Source: CAZUGO01 sp964619935
GTDB taxonomy: Bacteria; Planctomycetota; Phycisphaerae; UBA1845; CAIVHJ01
Direction: 5' to 3'
DNA: 64,000 bases
Assembly (NCBI GenBank): GCA_964619935.1
Contig: CAZUGO010000059.1
Span: forward strand, 1 to 64,000
Notes under the pieces: model-generated
Database searches by the model: none
What the model was told of the DNA's origin: nothing
Seen by the model: only the letters and a program-made list of their open reading frames with translations
In this document: positions 18,794 to 26,246 of the stretch, in pieces
Layout of the letters: every line of letters begins with the position of its first letter
Position numbering within the stretch: the stretch's first letter is position 1
Translations under genes and position numbers: made by a program

Positions 18794-19231
18794 GTGGACC
18801 CGACATGCTGCATTTATGCCTGCTTCGAGCCGCAGCGGGAGACCTACGCCCGTCGGCTCGACACCTGGGCATGGACCAACAGCGACGTGGGACACTACAA
18901 CGACCGCCGGCAGTTCGCGCCCGAGGACCCGCATGCCGAGCCGCACCGGGTTTGCCTCCGCCAACAGATCCAAGAGGCCGACGTCACCGTGTGCGTGATC
19001 GCACTCCAGACGTACCAGGATTCCTGGATCGCGTGGGAACTCCAGGCGTCACGGGCGGCGGCCAACGGCCTGGTGGGCGTCATGCTCAACGAACTGGACC
19101 GTCAGCCGCCGGCAATGGTCGGCTGCGGGGCTATTTTTGTGCCGTTTCGGCGGGACATCGTCGAGCGGGCGGTCCACTGGAGCCTGACCCACCGCGACGC
19201 CTCCGGCGATTTCACGCTGCGTGATTTTTAG
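18794..19231 (+). CDS. ThsB-like (MTH538-type) TIR-domain protein
   Basis: 145 residues from GTG 18794, essentially one domain. After a first strand (CCIYACF) and a variable helix comes the hallmark of the MTH538/Thoeris ThsB TIR family: a strand VTVCVIALQTYQDSWIAWELQAS followed by NGLVGVMLNELD. In that family the motif reads 'VTVVLIGxxTYxSxWVxxEIxxS...GNGLLGIxI', and the glutamate (here E82) is the catalytic position of TIR domains that process NAD. In Thoeris the ThsB TIR senses phage and makes a signalling nucleotide for ThsA; no ThsA-like effector is encoded here. The start is uncertain, with GGAGG 13 nt upstream. A 90-residue ORF follows after 20 bp and may be co-expressed. Confidence 0.75.
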   Translation: MDPTCCIYACFEPQRETYARRLDTWAWTNSDVGHYNDRRQFAPEDPHAEPHRVCLRQQIQEADVTVCVIALQTYQDSWIAWELQASRAAANGLVGVMLNELDRQPPAMVGCGAIFVPFRRDIVERAVHWSLTHRDASGDFTLRDF

Positions 19232-19251
19232 GGCCAAGCGCATCGGTAGTA

Positions 19252-19524
19252 ATGGCAGGCCTCCCCAGTGAATTCAGTTGCTTCACGGTCGACAGCGTCG
19301 AACGCTCCGGCGACTCGCTGGTCTTGCGGTACCAGGGACGTCTGTTCGGCGGCGTGCTGGTGAGCCTGTTGGCGGCGGACATTGTGGAGGCGGTGCAGCC
19401 GGGAACCGAGATTTTCGTGCGCTATCACACCGCCGAGACTGGTCGCCCGGGGCAGATCGCCCACATGCTCATCCGGCACCCCAGCGGCCACGGTTGGGCC
19501 GAATTGTACGCCGACTGGGAATAG
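19252..19524 (+). CDS. Small hypothetical protein next to the TIR gene
   Basis: 90 residues from ATG 19252, 20 bp after the TIR gene on the same strand. It is acidic to neutral, predicted to be soluble and mostly beta (SCFTVDSVERSGDSLVLRY, GTEIFVRYHTAETG, AHMLIRH), ending WAELYADWE. There is no signal peptide, membrane segment or known motif. Its position suggests an operon partner of the TIR protein. Real coding is likely but not certain. Confidence 0.55.
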   Translation: MAGLPSEFSCFTVDSVERSGDSLVLRYQGRLFGGVLVSLLAADIVEAVQPGTEIFVRYHTAETGRPGQIAHMLIRHPSGHGWAELYADWE

Positions 19525-19624
19525 TTGGATCGAAGGCAGGCGCACCACGTTCCCGAGGTGGATCACGCCCGGGGTTAGCGCGCGGTGCCGTGGAGCTTCG
19601 GCGGTTGGGATGAAACGGGGCACG

Positions 19625-19717
19625 TCAGCCGCACGGTCCCCAACTGCCCAGTCGCAGAGCCAGGTCGGCGGCGTTGATCAGCGTGTCGCCAATGGACTGG
19701 CGATCGAGATCCCCAAG
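19625..19717 (-). pseudogene. Relic of a dockerin-type C-terminus
   Basis: Thirty codons and a TGA on the minus strand encode DLDRQSIGDTLINAADLALRLGSWGPCG, which retains the second half of a dockerin-like repeat (NAADLALRLGSWGPC, as in the intact gene at 2228). The sequence 5' of it has no dockerin or exported-protein features in this or neighbouring frames, so I read it as a remnant of a lost gene. Confidence 0.6.
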
Positions 19718-19994
19718 TGGCAGCCCTGGGCCCGCGCGGCCAAGGCCAGGCTGCAAGCACTGATGGCCGCATGAAGGCAGGAAATCTGCTCGGGAACCCA
19801 AGGGCTCAGGGATCCGGAGGGTCGGCCTTGTGGCCAGCGACAGCAGCACGGCGAGCCGGTGTTGCGGGTCGAGGTGTGGGTGATTGGGCGGGCAGGCGTT
19901 CGCATATGCCTATGTTCCAATGCCACACCTTGCCGGGATCGTGCAGATCTTCGGAGTGCGGCAATAGCGGCAGTCCACCATGCACAGATTAAAT

Positions 19995-20116
19995 GGTGGT
20001 ACCAAATGACCCAAATGAAGATACGAAAACAACAAAACGGTGGTACCAAACAGTCTAAATGAAGATACCATTTGATATAAATGGTATCTTCATTTAGATC
20101 ATTTGGTGGTACCAAT
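19995..20116. repeat. AT-rich palindromic repeat cluster
   Basis: Three copies of a roughly 30-bp unit (core GGTACCAAA...AAATGAAGATAC): two direct (19995-20024 and 20039-20068, 25 of 30 identical) and one inverted (reading back from about 20112). Copies two and three form a perfect 20-bp inverted repeat (20054-20073 with 20079-20098) around a 5-nt loop, extended by ACCAAA/TTTGGT outside a 3-nt mismatch. Base composition is far below the surrounding GC content. It resembles a REP- or MITE-like element; it encodes nothing that I recognise. Confidence 0.75.
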
Positions 20117-20498
20117 TGATCTGTATCCCGGTGAGGACCGCAGTCGTTACCAGCTTACCCAGCCCACACCGGCCGGGGGGTGGTTCACCCCCGCTCACTT
20201 GCCAAACGCAACGCGACTGGTTCGGGGGGACCCCACTGGGCCGTCGGCAGGGGTCCTGGGGGATACCCACGAGCGCCGTCCGTCGTTGGCCACCTTGGCA
20301 TCGCCGCGGCGGCTCACGCTGCCGACGACCTGACCGAGCTGCTGGCCGCCGCCCTGGAGAAGCTGGGCGCCGACAGCCTGAGCGAGGCCGTAAAGACCAA
20401 CCAAAGTCGCCCCGGCAGCCGTCGGCAATCCCACGGCGTCGCCAAAACGGTGCAGCGACCGGACGCTGCAGCGATGCCGCGACGAGTCCAGCCATGCT

Positions 20499-20915
20499 AT
20501 GATGCAGCCCATGGATACACCGAACCCACAAGCGTTTGCCAGTGAGGCCGCCCGGATGGCCGCGGACGACAAGTGTGAAGATGTCATCATCCTGGACCTG
20601 CGCGGCAAGTGTTCGGTGGCCGATTACTTCGTGATCGCCACCGGCACCTCCGACCGCCAGATGGCCGCCACCGCCGACCACATTCAGGACTACGGTCACC
20701 AGCTTGGTTTGCGGCTGTACCGCGGTCGCCGGTTGGACAGCCCGGTGTGGGTCCTGCTGGACTACGTCGACGTGGTCATCCACATCTTCGACCGCGATCA
20801 TCGCGAGTACTACGATCTCGAGCTGCTGTGGGGCGACGCCCCGCGGGTGGAATGGCCGCGGCGCCAACCGGGATCCGCGGGCATTTCCAAGCCAGAGAAT
20901 ATCCAACGCAGTTGA
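20499..20915 (+). CDS. rsfS: Ribosome silencing factor RsfS
   Basis: 138 residues with the RsfS (DUF143/Iojap) fold: AARMAADDKCEDVIILDLRGKCSVADYFVIATGTSDRQ, a helix, then SPVWVLLDYVDVVIHIFDRDHREYYDLELLWGDA, which contains the family's VHIF...REYYxLExLW signature. The protein binds L14 on the large ribosomal subunit and blocks subunit joining when nutrients are low. Three in-frame ATGs lie at the start (20499, 20502, 20511); I keep the first. It lies directly upstream of argS, with 32 nt between. Confidence 0.95.
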   Translation: MMQPMDTPNPQAFASEAARMAADDKCEDVIILDLRGKCSVADYFVIATGTSDRQMAATADHIQDYGHQLGLRLYRGRRLDSPVWVLLDYVDVVIHIFDRDHREYYDLELLWGDAPRVEWPRRQPGSAGISKPENIQRS

Positions 20916-20947
20916 CCGATATTGCGCCGCCGGGCGGAGTTTGGACC

Positions 20948-22729
20948 ATGATCAATCTGGGGCGGATGTTGGCTGGGCGGGTGGCCCAGGCGCTGGCGGC
21001 GGCCTTCGGGAGCGCGGCCGACGGTGTCGACCCGGCGGTGCGGCCGGCTCAGGATCCGCGCTTCGGCGACTACCAGTGTAACTGTGCCATGGGCCTGGCC
21101 AAGGCCCTGGGCCGCAAACCGCGCGACGTGGCCGCGGACATCATCGGCCATTTGGCGATCGACGACGTCTGCGCGGCTCCCGAGATTGCCGGGCCGGGCT
21201 TCATCAACCTGCGGTTGGATCCGGGTTTCTTGGCCCAGACCCTGCAGGCGGTGCCGCCCGGTGGCCCACACGATCGCGTGGGCCTGCCGCCGACCCGCGA
21301 TCCGCAGGTGGTGGTCGTGGACATGTCCAGCCCCAACCTGGCCAAGGAAATGCATGTCGGGCATTTGCGGCCGACGGTGATCGGCGATGCCGTGGCCCGC
21401 ATTCTGGAGTTTTGCGGCCACACGGTTCATCGCATCAATCACGTCGGTGACTGGGGCACGCAGTTTGGGATGTTGATCCAGTTTCTGCGCGAGACCCATC
21501 CCGAAGTGTTGGAACACGCCGACGACCTGCGGCTGGGCGACCTCGAGGAGTTCTACGTTCGGGCGAAGCAGCGGTTTGACCATGATCCCCAGTTCGCCGA
21601 GCAGGCCCGCCGGGCCGTGGTCGATCTGCAATCCGGCGATCCGACCACGCGGGCCGTGTGGCAGGCCTTCTGTGGCGAATCGCTGCGGCATTGCCACCAG
21701 ATCTACGATCTTCTGGACGTTTGCCTGGAGGACCGCGGCGAGAGTTCGTACAACGACCGGTTGCCGGGGGTGGTCCAGGAACTGACCGACCGCGGTGTGG
21801 CCGTTGAGAGTGACGGTGCTATCTGCGTGTTCCCGGAGGGCTTCACCGGCAAGGACGACCAGCCGCTGCCCTTGATCATCCGCAAGTCGGACGGCGGCTA
21901 CCTGTACCCGACCACCGACCTGGCCGCGCTCCAGCAGCGGATCTTCGAACTCCGCGCCCGGCGGATCATCTACGTGGTCGGCAACCAGCAGAAGCAGCAC
22001 TTCCAGATGTTGTTCGCCGCCCTGGCTGCCACCGGTTGGGCCGATGGCGGCGTTCAGGTGGTTCATCTGCCGACCGGCATGCTGCTTAGTGCCGCCGGGA
22101 CGCCCTTCAAGACGCGTGAAGGCGGCACGGTCAAGCTCCGGACCCTGCTCGACGAAGCCGTACAGCGTTGCCGGGCCTTTCTGGAGTCCGCAGAGCAGGA
22201 CCCCGACCGTCGCCGGGGCTACACGGCGGACGAGATCGCCGCCATGGCCGCCGTCATCGGGATGGCCGCGGTCCGCTATTTTGAACTGTCGCACAATCTG
22301 GCCACCGACTACAAGTTTGACTGGGACCAGATGCTGGCGCTGGACGGCAACACCGCCCCGTACATGCTGTACACCTACGCCCGGATCCAGAGCATCGCCC
22401 GCACGGCCGACCTGGATTTCGCCGACCTGCCGCCGGCCACGCCGCTCCGTCTGGAGCACCCCAGCGAGATCCTGCTGGCGAAGCAGTTGCTCCGGTTTGC
22501 CGAGACGGTGGAATTGGTGGAGCGCGAGTTGCGTCCCAATCTGCTCACGGAATACCTCTACGAACTCAGTCGCACCTTCAGCACCTTTTACGACCGCAAG
22601 ACCGGGGTGCGGGTCATCGATCCAGACGCCCGGGTGCAGGCCTCCCGCCTGCGGCTGTGCGACCTCACCGGACGGGTGCTCAAGATCGGCCTGGGGCTGT
22701 TGGGCATCAAGACGCTGCCGCGTATGTAA
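20948..22729 (+). CDS. argS: Arginyl-tRNA synthetase
   Basis: 593 residues, normal for ArgRS; it charges tRNA-Arg with arginine using ATP. An N-terminal additional domain (1-110) is followed by the class I catalytic core with SPNLAKEMHVGHLR (HIGH-type HVGH from residue 136). The KMSK-equivalent region is in the insertion GTPFKTREGGTVKL, and the anticodon-binding DALR domain starts around YMLYTYARIQSIAR and ends with the GLLGIKTLPRM typical of ArgRS. ATG 20948 has GGAG 9 nt upstream; an in-frame extension into rsfS is rejected because the first residues match the family start. Probably co-transcribed with rsfS. Confidence 0.97.
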   Translation: MINLGRMLAGRVAQALAAAFGSAADGVDPAVRPAQDPRFGDYQCNCAMGLAKALGRKPRDVAADIIGHLAIDDVCAAPEIAGPGFINLRLDPGFLAQTLQAVPPGGPHDRVGLPPTRDPQVVVVDMSSPNLAKEMHVGHLRPTVIGDAVARILEFCGHTVHRINHVGDWGTQFGMLIQFLRETHPEVLEHADDLRLGDLEEFYVRAKQRFDHDPQFAEQARRAVVDLQSGDPTTRAVWQAFCGESLRHCHQIYDLLDVCLEDRGESSYNDRLPGVVQELTDRGVAVESDGAICVFPEGFTGKDDQPLPLIIRKSDGGYLYPTTDLAALQQRIFELRARRIIYVVGNQQKQHFQMLFAALAATGWADGGVQVVHLPTGMLLSAAGTPFKTREGGTVKLRTLLDEAVQRCRAFLESAEQDPDRRRGYTADEIAAMAAVIGMAAVRYFELSHNLATDYKFDWDQMLALDGNTAPYMLYTYARIQSIARTADLDFADLPPATPLRLEHPSEILLAKQLLRFAETVELVERELRPNLLTEYLYELSRTFSTFYDRKTGVRVIDPDARVQASRLRLCDLTGRVLKIGLGLLGIKTLPRM

Positions 22730-22888
22730 CCCTACAGGAGCCACGGACGCGACTGACCTTTGGGGGGCCAAGTGCGCCCCGCCCCGCTTGCGGGCGCAGG
22801 CATCCTGAGGGCGCGGGCTGGGTTCGGGGACCCCCACGCTGAACATGGGGCCGGGGTCGGTCGGGTCAATGCGGGCCGCTGCGGGCGG

Positions 22889-23575
22889 TCAGACGCTGAC
22901 CAGCAGCGGATCGGCGATGCCGGCTTCCAGAAAGCCGCCGGCCCGGCTGACACAGCCGAAGCACTTGCCGCACGCTGATTCCCCGCCGTCGTAGCACGAC
23001 CAGGTGTGTTCAAAGGGCACTCCCAGGCGCGCACCGATCTTAACGATCTCAGTGCGTGAGAAGTCCACCAGCGGGCTCAGCAGGTCGACCTTGCGGCGCT
23101 CGGGCAGGGCGGAAGCGAGCATGTATTGGTAGTTGTCCAGAAACTCGCGACGATGGTCGGGGTACATGACCGCCACGCCGGGGCTGGGCTCGGTCAGATT
23201 TTCGCTGACGCCGGTGACCAGGTGGCCGGCGCCCAGACGATAGGCAAAGGCGGCCGCGGCGTCGAACAAAGTCGGCAGCAAGGCCGGGACGAAGGTTTCG
23301 GCGACGTCGTGGGTCAGCTCCAGGGCTTCGGGCAGCCGCTGCTTGGGGTCGACAAAGGCGTTGCCGCCGACCTGCCGGAAGTGACTGAACTCGACTTTCC
23401 AGTGATGACGGACCTGAAAGTGATTGCACAATTGCTGATAACATTCCTGCTCGCGGAGCCCGGGGCGCTGGTGAAACTGGACGAACAGCATGTACAATTC
23501 ATATTTGTCATTGAGGCTGGCTGCCGCCACCGCGCTGTTCATCCCGCCGCTAAGCAGCACCACCGCCTTTTCCAT
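22889..23575 (-). CDS. QueC-like 7-cyano-7-deazaguanine synthase (divergent)
   Basis: 228 residues. QueC converts 7-carboxy-7-deazaguanine to preQ0 for queuosine or related modifications, using an ATP PP-loop and a zinc site. The order of elements is right: PP-loop at the N-terminus (LLSGGMNSAVAA), a TFVPALLPTL segment, AYRLGAGHLVTGVSEN, PLVDFSRTEIVKIGARLGVP, and a C-terminal zinc site SCYDGGESACGKCFGC. Two diagnostic positions differ: SGGxDS is SGGMNS (Asp to Asn), and the usual FVPGRN is FVPALL. It may therefore be a diverged paralogue with another substrate. No other queuosine genes are adjacent. It is convergent with argS; GAGG lies upstream of ATG 23575. Confidence 0.75.
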   Translation of the reverse strand: MEKAVVLLSGGMNSAVAAASLNDKYELYMLFVQFHQRPGLREQECYQQLCNHFQVRHHWKVEFSHFRQVGGNAFVDPKQRLPEALELTHDVAETFVPALLPTLFDAAAAFAYRLGAGHLVTGVSENLTEPSPGVAVMYPDHRREFLDNYQYMLASALPERRKVDLLSPLVDFSRTEIVKIGARLGVPFEHTWSCYDGGESACGKCFGCVSRAGGFLEAGIADPLLVSV

Positions 23576-23663
23576 GATCTCAACCTCGTGCGATCGGCTA
23601 CCGATGTCGTATAATTAACACAGGCTTGGTCGGCCGGTTCCGGCCCAGGCCAAGACCTTTATC

Positions 23664-23737
23664 GGGCGATTAGCTCAGTTGGCTAGAGCGCTTCCCTTAC
23701 AAGGAAGAAGTCGGCGGTTCGAGCCCGTCATCGCCCA
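23664..23737 (+). tRNA. tRNA-Val (anticodon TAC)
   Basis: Full cloverleaf: acceptor GGGCGAT (23664-23670) pairs with ATCGCCC (23730-23736), discriminator A. The D-arm GCTC...GAGC, anticodon stem CTTCC/GGAAG with loop CTTACAA and a T-arm with GGTTCGAGCC are all visible. The anticodon TAC reads GTA. CCA is not encoded. A TATAAT at 23610-23615 lies upstream without a clear -35. Confidence 0.97.
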
Positions 23738-23935
23738 ATCGGGTTGCCGAGGGACGGTGCTATTGTCGATGGCACCGCAACCATCCAGGTGGGGCGGTAA
23801 CTCGTTTTAGCCGTTGGTGTTGCAAAATCGCTCTGGGGGCGGCGGCAAAAACAGGGTTTGACCCCGCCCCCCTGGAATCTACACTCATACAGGGACGCTG
23901 CGGAACCACCGAGCCGCCGGGCACTGAGGGAAACC

Positions 23936-25063
23936 ATGGACATTGCGGCACTGCGCGACGAATTCAGCATCACCCGGAACTACAACTTCATGAATCATGC
24001 ATCGGTCAGCCCGCTGTCGCGGCGGGCGGTGCAGGCCATGCAGGGCTACTTGACCCAACAGCAGGAGCGCAGCTACGTCGGCGCCGGGTACGGCCGGATG
24101 CTCACCGAACTGCGGACCCTGGCCGCCAATATGATCCACGCCCGACCCGACGAGATCGCCTTCACCGGCAGCACCACCGAAGGAATCTCGCTGGTGGCCA
24201 ACGGATTGAAGTGGAACGCCGGCGACAACATCGTGACCTCGGCGGTCGAGTTCCCGTCGAACATGTACCCGTGGATGAACTTGCAGTCACGCGGGGTCCA
24301 GATCCGCACCGTGCTGGAAGAAAACGGGGCCATCCCGTTGGAGAACATCATCGAGGCCATCGACAGCCACACCCGGGTGGTGGCGATCTCGGCCGTGCAA
24401 TACGCCAGCGGGTTTGCCACCGACCTCAAGGAACTGGGTCGCTGGTGCCAGATGCGCGGCGTGCTGTTCTGCGTGGATGCCATTCAGGCGCTGGGCGTGC
24501 TGCCCATCGACGTCTGCGAGATGCGGATCGACTTCTTGAGCGCCGGCGGGCACAAGTGGTTGTGTGGGCCCGAAGGCACCGGCCTGTTCTATTGCGACAA
24601 GGAGCTGATCGGCCATCTGCGGCCCTCGATCATCGGCTGGCGGAGCATGAAGCAAGGGACGAACTACGGTCACCACGCCATCGATTTTCACGACGACGCC
24701 CGCCGTTTCGAAGCCAGTGCCTACAACATGGCCGGCTTGTCGGCCCTGGGCGCCGCCCTGGAGCTGCTGACCGAAATCGGCGTGCCCGAGATTGCCAAGC
24801 GCGTGTTGAAGCTCACCGACCAGTTGGTCGACGGCTTGCGGGCCAAGGGGTATCGCGTGATCAGCCCGCGCGAACCCGGTGCCGCCAGCGGCATTGTGGC
24901 GTTCAGCTCGCCGACACACGACCACGATCAGATCCAGCGGCACCTGGAAGGTGAGCACCGCATCATCATTGCGGTTCGTGAAGGGCGACTGCGGGCCAGT
25001 CCGCATCTGTACAACACCGAGGACGAAATCCAGCGCCTGGTGGAGACGCTGCCGAAGCATTGA
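23936..25063 (+). CDS. Class V aminotransferase (cysteine desulfurase-like)
   Basis: 375 residues, PLP-dependent. The fold-type I pattern is clear: NFMNHASVSPLSRRAVQAM at the N-terminus, TGSTTEGISLVANGL for phosphate binding, VVAISAVQYASGF, FCVDAIQALGVLPID (the PLP-binding Asp), and the Schiff-base lysine in SAGGHKWLCGPEGTG near residue 207. Features of class V members such as SufS/NifS/isopenicillin N epimerase are present, but the flexible cysteine loop of true desulfurases is not obvious, so the reaction is left open. ATG 23936 has GAGGG 6 nt upstream. It lies between two tRNA genes. Confidence 0.88.
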   Translation: MDIAALRDEFSITRNYNFMNHASVSPLSRRAVQAMQGYLTQQQERSYVGAGYGRMLTELRTLAANMIHARPDEIAFTGSTTEGISLVANGLKWNAGDNIVTSAVEFPSNMYPWMNLQSRGVQIRTVLEENGAIPLENIIEAIDSHTRVVAISAVQYASGFATDLKELGRWCQMRGVLFCVDAIQALGVLPIDVCEMRIDFLSAGGHKWLCGPEGTGLFYCDKELIGHLRPSIIGWRSMKQGTNYGHHAIDFHDDARRFEASAYNMAGLSALGAALELLTEIGVPEIAKRVLKLTDQLVDGLRAKGYRVISPREPGAASGIVAFSSPTHDHDQIQRHLEGEHRIIIAVREGRLRASPHLYNTEDEIQRLVETLPKH

Positions 25064-25092
25064 CCGGACGCGCACCGCGACGGGCGATGATT

Positions 25093-25122
25093 TTGACAGC
25101 GGCCGAGGGCCTGGCGTATGAT
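25093..25122 (+). promoter_or_regulatory. Sigma70-type promoter of tRNA-Thr
   Basis: Consensus TTGACA at 25093-25098, an 18-bp spacer and TATGAT at 25117-25122. The predicted start is near 25129, six bases before the mature tRNA 5' end. Confidence 0.8.
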
Positions 25123-25134
25123 TCCATGGCACTT

Positions 25135-25206
25135 GCCGACCTAGCTCAACGGTAGAGCGCGGCTTTCGTAAAGCCGAGGTTGTGGGTTCGAATCCCATGG
25201 TCGGCT
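25135..25206 (+). tRNA. tRNA-Thr (anticodon CGT)
   Basis: Acceptor GCCGACC (25135-25141) pairs with GGTCGGC (25199-25205), discriminator T. The D-arm GCTC...GAGC, anticodon stem CGGCT/AGCCG with loop TTCGTAA and T-arm GTGGG/CCCAT with TTCGAAT are complete. The anticodon CGT reads ACG. No encoded CCA. It has its own near-consensus promoter and ends 34 bp before the folD-like gene. Confidence 0.97.
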
Positions 25207-25240
25207 TCTCGTCAACCTTCCCGGCCGAGGCTCCGCCCGC

Positions 25241-26104
25241 ATGGCCCAACTCATCGACGGCAAGGCAGTTGCCGCCCAAATCGGCGTCCGGGTGACCCAA
25301 CAAGTGGCCCTGTTGCGGCAGCGGGGGGTCAGCGTTCGACTGGTGTCGGTGATGGTCGGCAGCCCCCAGGCCGGCGAGGTCTATCAGCGCTCGCAGGCCA
25401 ACCGCTGTGCCGCCGTCGGCATCGAGTACGATCGTGTGGTGCTGCCCGAAGGGACCGGTTTGGCCGAGGTGCAGTCGAGCATCGCCCGGCTCAATGCCGA
25501 TCCGCAGGTCCACGGGATCATGTTGAACCTGCCGCTGCCGGCGGGGATGGACGAGCCGGCGGTACAGTACTGCATTGATCCGCACAAGGATGTCGAAGGG
25601 GTCAACCCGGCCAACATCGGGTTCGCCTTTTACGGCCGGCCGATCATGGCCCCGTGCACGGCCCTGTCGGTCCTGGAGATCCTGCGGCACATCGGCCTAC
25701 AGCTCAAGGGGCGCCAGGTGGTGGTGGTCGGTCAGGGGGCGATTGTCGGGCGGCCGGTCACGTTGTTCCTGTTGCAGGAGGAGTCTACCGTGACTGCCTG
25801 CCATGCGGCCACCCGCGACCTGGCGCGGCACACCGCGGCGGCGGATGTGCTGATTGTGGCGGTCGGCAAACCGGGGCTGATCACCGGCGACATGGTCAAA
25901 CCGCAAGCCGTGGTCATCGATGTTGGCATCAACCACGTGGCCCGGCCCAGCGGCGACATCATCGTCGGCGATGTCGACTTTGCGTCGGTGGAGCCGGTGG
26001 CATCTCATCTCACACCGGTCCCCGGCGGCGTCGGCCCGATCACTGTGGCCATCCTGCTGCGCAACACCGTTGAAGCCGCCCGCAAGCAACTCCGCGAGCA
26101 GTGA
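25241..26104 (+). CDS. folD: FolD-like methylenetetrahydrofolate dehydrogenase (catalytic Lys missing)
   Basis: 287 residues, the usual FolD length. FolD oxidises 5,10-methylene-THF to methenyl-THF and hydrolyses it to 10-formyl-THF. Conserved elements: AQLIDGKAVAAQI start, DVEGVNPANIG (DVDGxxxxN-type), a Rossmann VVVVGQGAIVGRPV, VVIDVGINHV, and the PVPGGVGPIT signature. Odd points: the catalytic lysine of the 'YxxxKxxA' motif is Gln (VYQRSQANRC, residue 52); the folate-site PCTPxG is PCTALS; and the cofactor GRS is GQG. Loss of this lysine in characterised FolD enzymes abolishes the cyclohydrolase step, so this may be dehydrogenase-only or altered. The ribosome-binding site is weak. It lies alone behind tRNA-Thr. 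Confidence 0.88.
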   Translation: MAQLIDGKAVAAQIGVRVTQQVALLRQRGVSVRLVSVMVGSPQAGEVYQRSQANRCAAVGIEYDRVVLPEGTGLAEVQSSIARLNADPQVHGIMLNLPLPAGMDEPAVQYCIDPHKDVEGVNPANIGFAFYGRPIMAPCTALSVLEILRHIGLQLKGRQVVVVGQGAIVGRPVTLFLLQEESTVTACHAATRDLARHTAAADVLIVAVGKPGLITGDMVKPQAVVIDVGINHVARPSGDIIVGDVDFASVEPVASHLTPVPGGVGPITVAILLRNTVEAARKQLREQ

Positions 26105-26246
26105 GGCCCCGAGTCCTGTCTTCCCCGTGGCGTCGGAATACCAATCGCGCCTGGTGGATCTGCAGATCCCCATGCTGAAGCACGGCGCAGGCGCTGCACG
26201 GGCATGGGCCCCGACCCAGGCGCCGCAAGCCGGCCGCTGCCCGTTG

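Larger units (their letters stand above)
19525..20498. other. Gene-poor stretch between the TIR pair and rsfS
   Basis: Almost 1 kb without a credible intact gene. It holds a dockerin relic (19625-19717, minus) and an AT-rich palindromic repeat cluster (19995-20116), both listed separately. Several medium-length open frames cross it on both strands but show no domain, no ribosome-binding site and no consistent codon pattern. The accessory look contrasts with the housekeeping block that begins at 20499. Confidence 0.6.

Noticed and set aside
18794..19524. A complete Thoeris system
   Set aside because: Only a ThsB-like TIR is present; the neighbour is 90 residues with no SIR2, SLOG, macro or membrane effector domain.
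19678..20115. A 145-residue minus-strand frame spanning the AT-rich repeats
   Set aside because: It begins with TTG inside the palindrome, has no ribosome-binding site and shows no recognisable domain; the repeat itself explains the sequence.
20180..20545. A plus-strand open frame overlapping the start of rsfS
   Set aside because: It runs into rsfS in another frame and lacks any domain; a helical stretch with AADDLTELLAAALEKLG is not enough to call a gene.
22730..22888. A terminator between convergent argS and queC
   Set aside because: Several GC-rich inverted repeats are possible, but none has a T-tract on either side, so no specific call is made.
24287..25690. A 467-residue minus-strand frame across the aminotransferase, tRNA-Thr and folD
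   Set aside because: It is antisense to two well-supported genes and reads through a tRNA gene.
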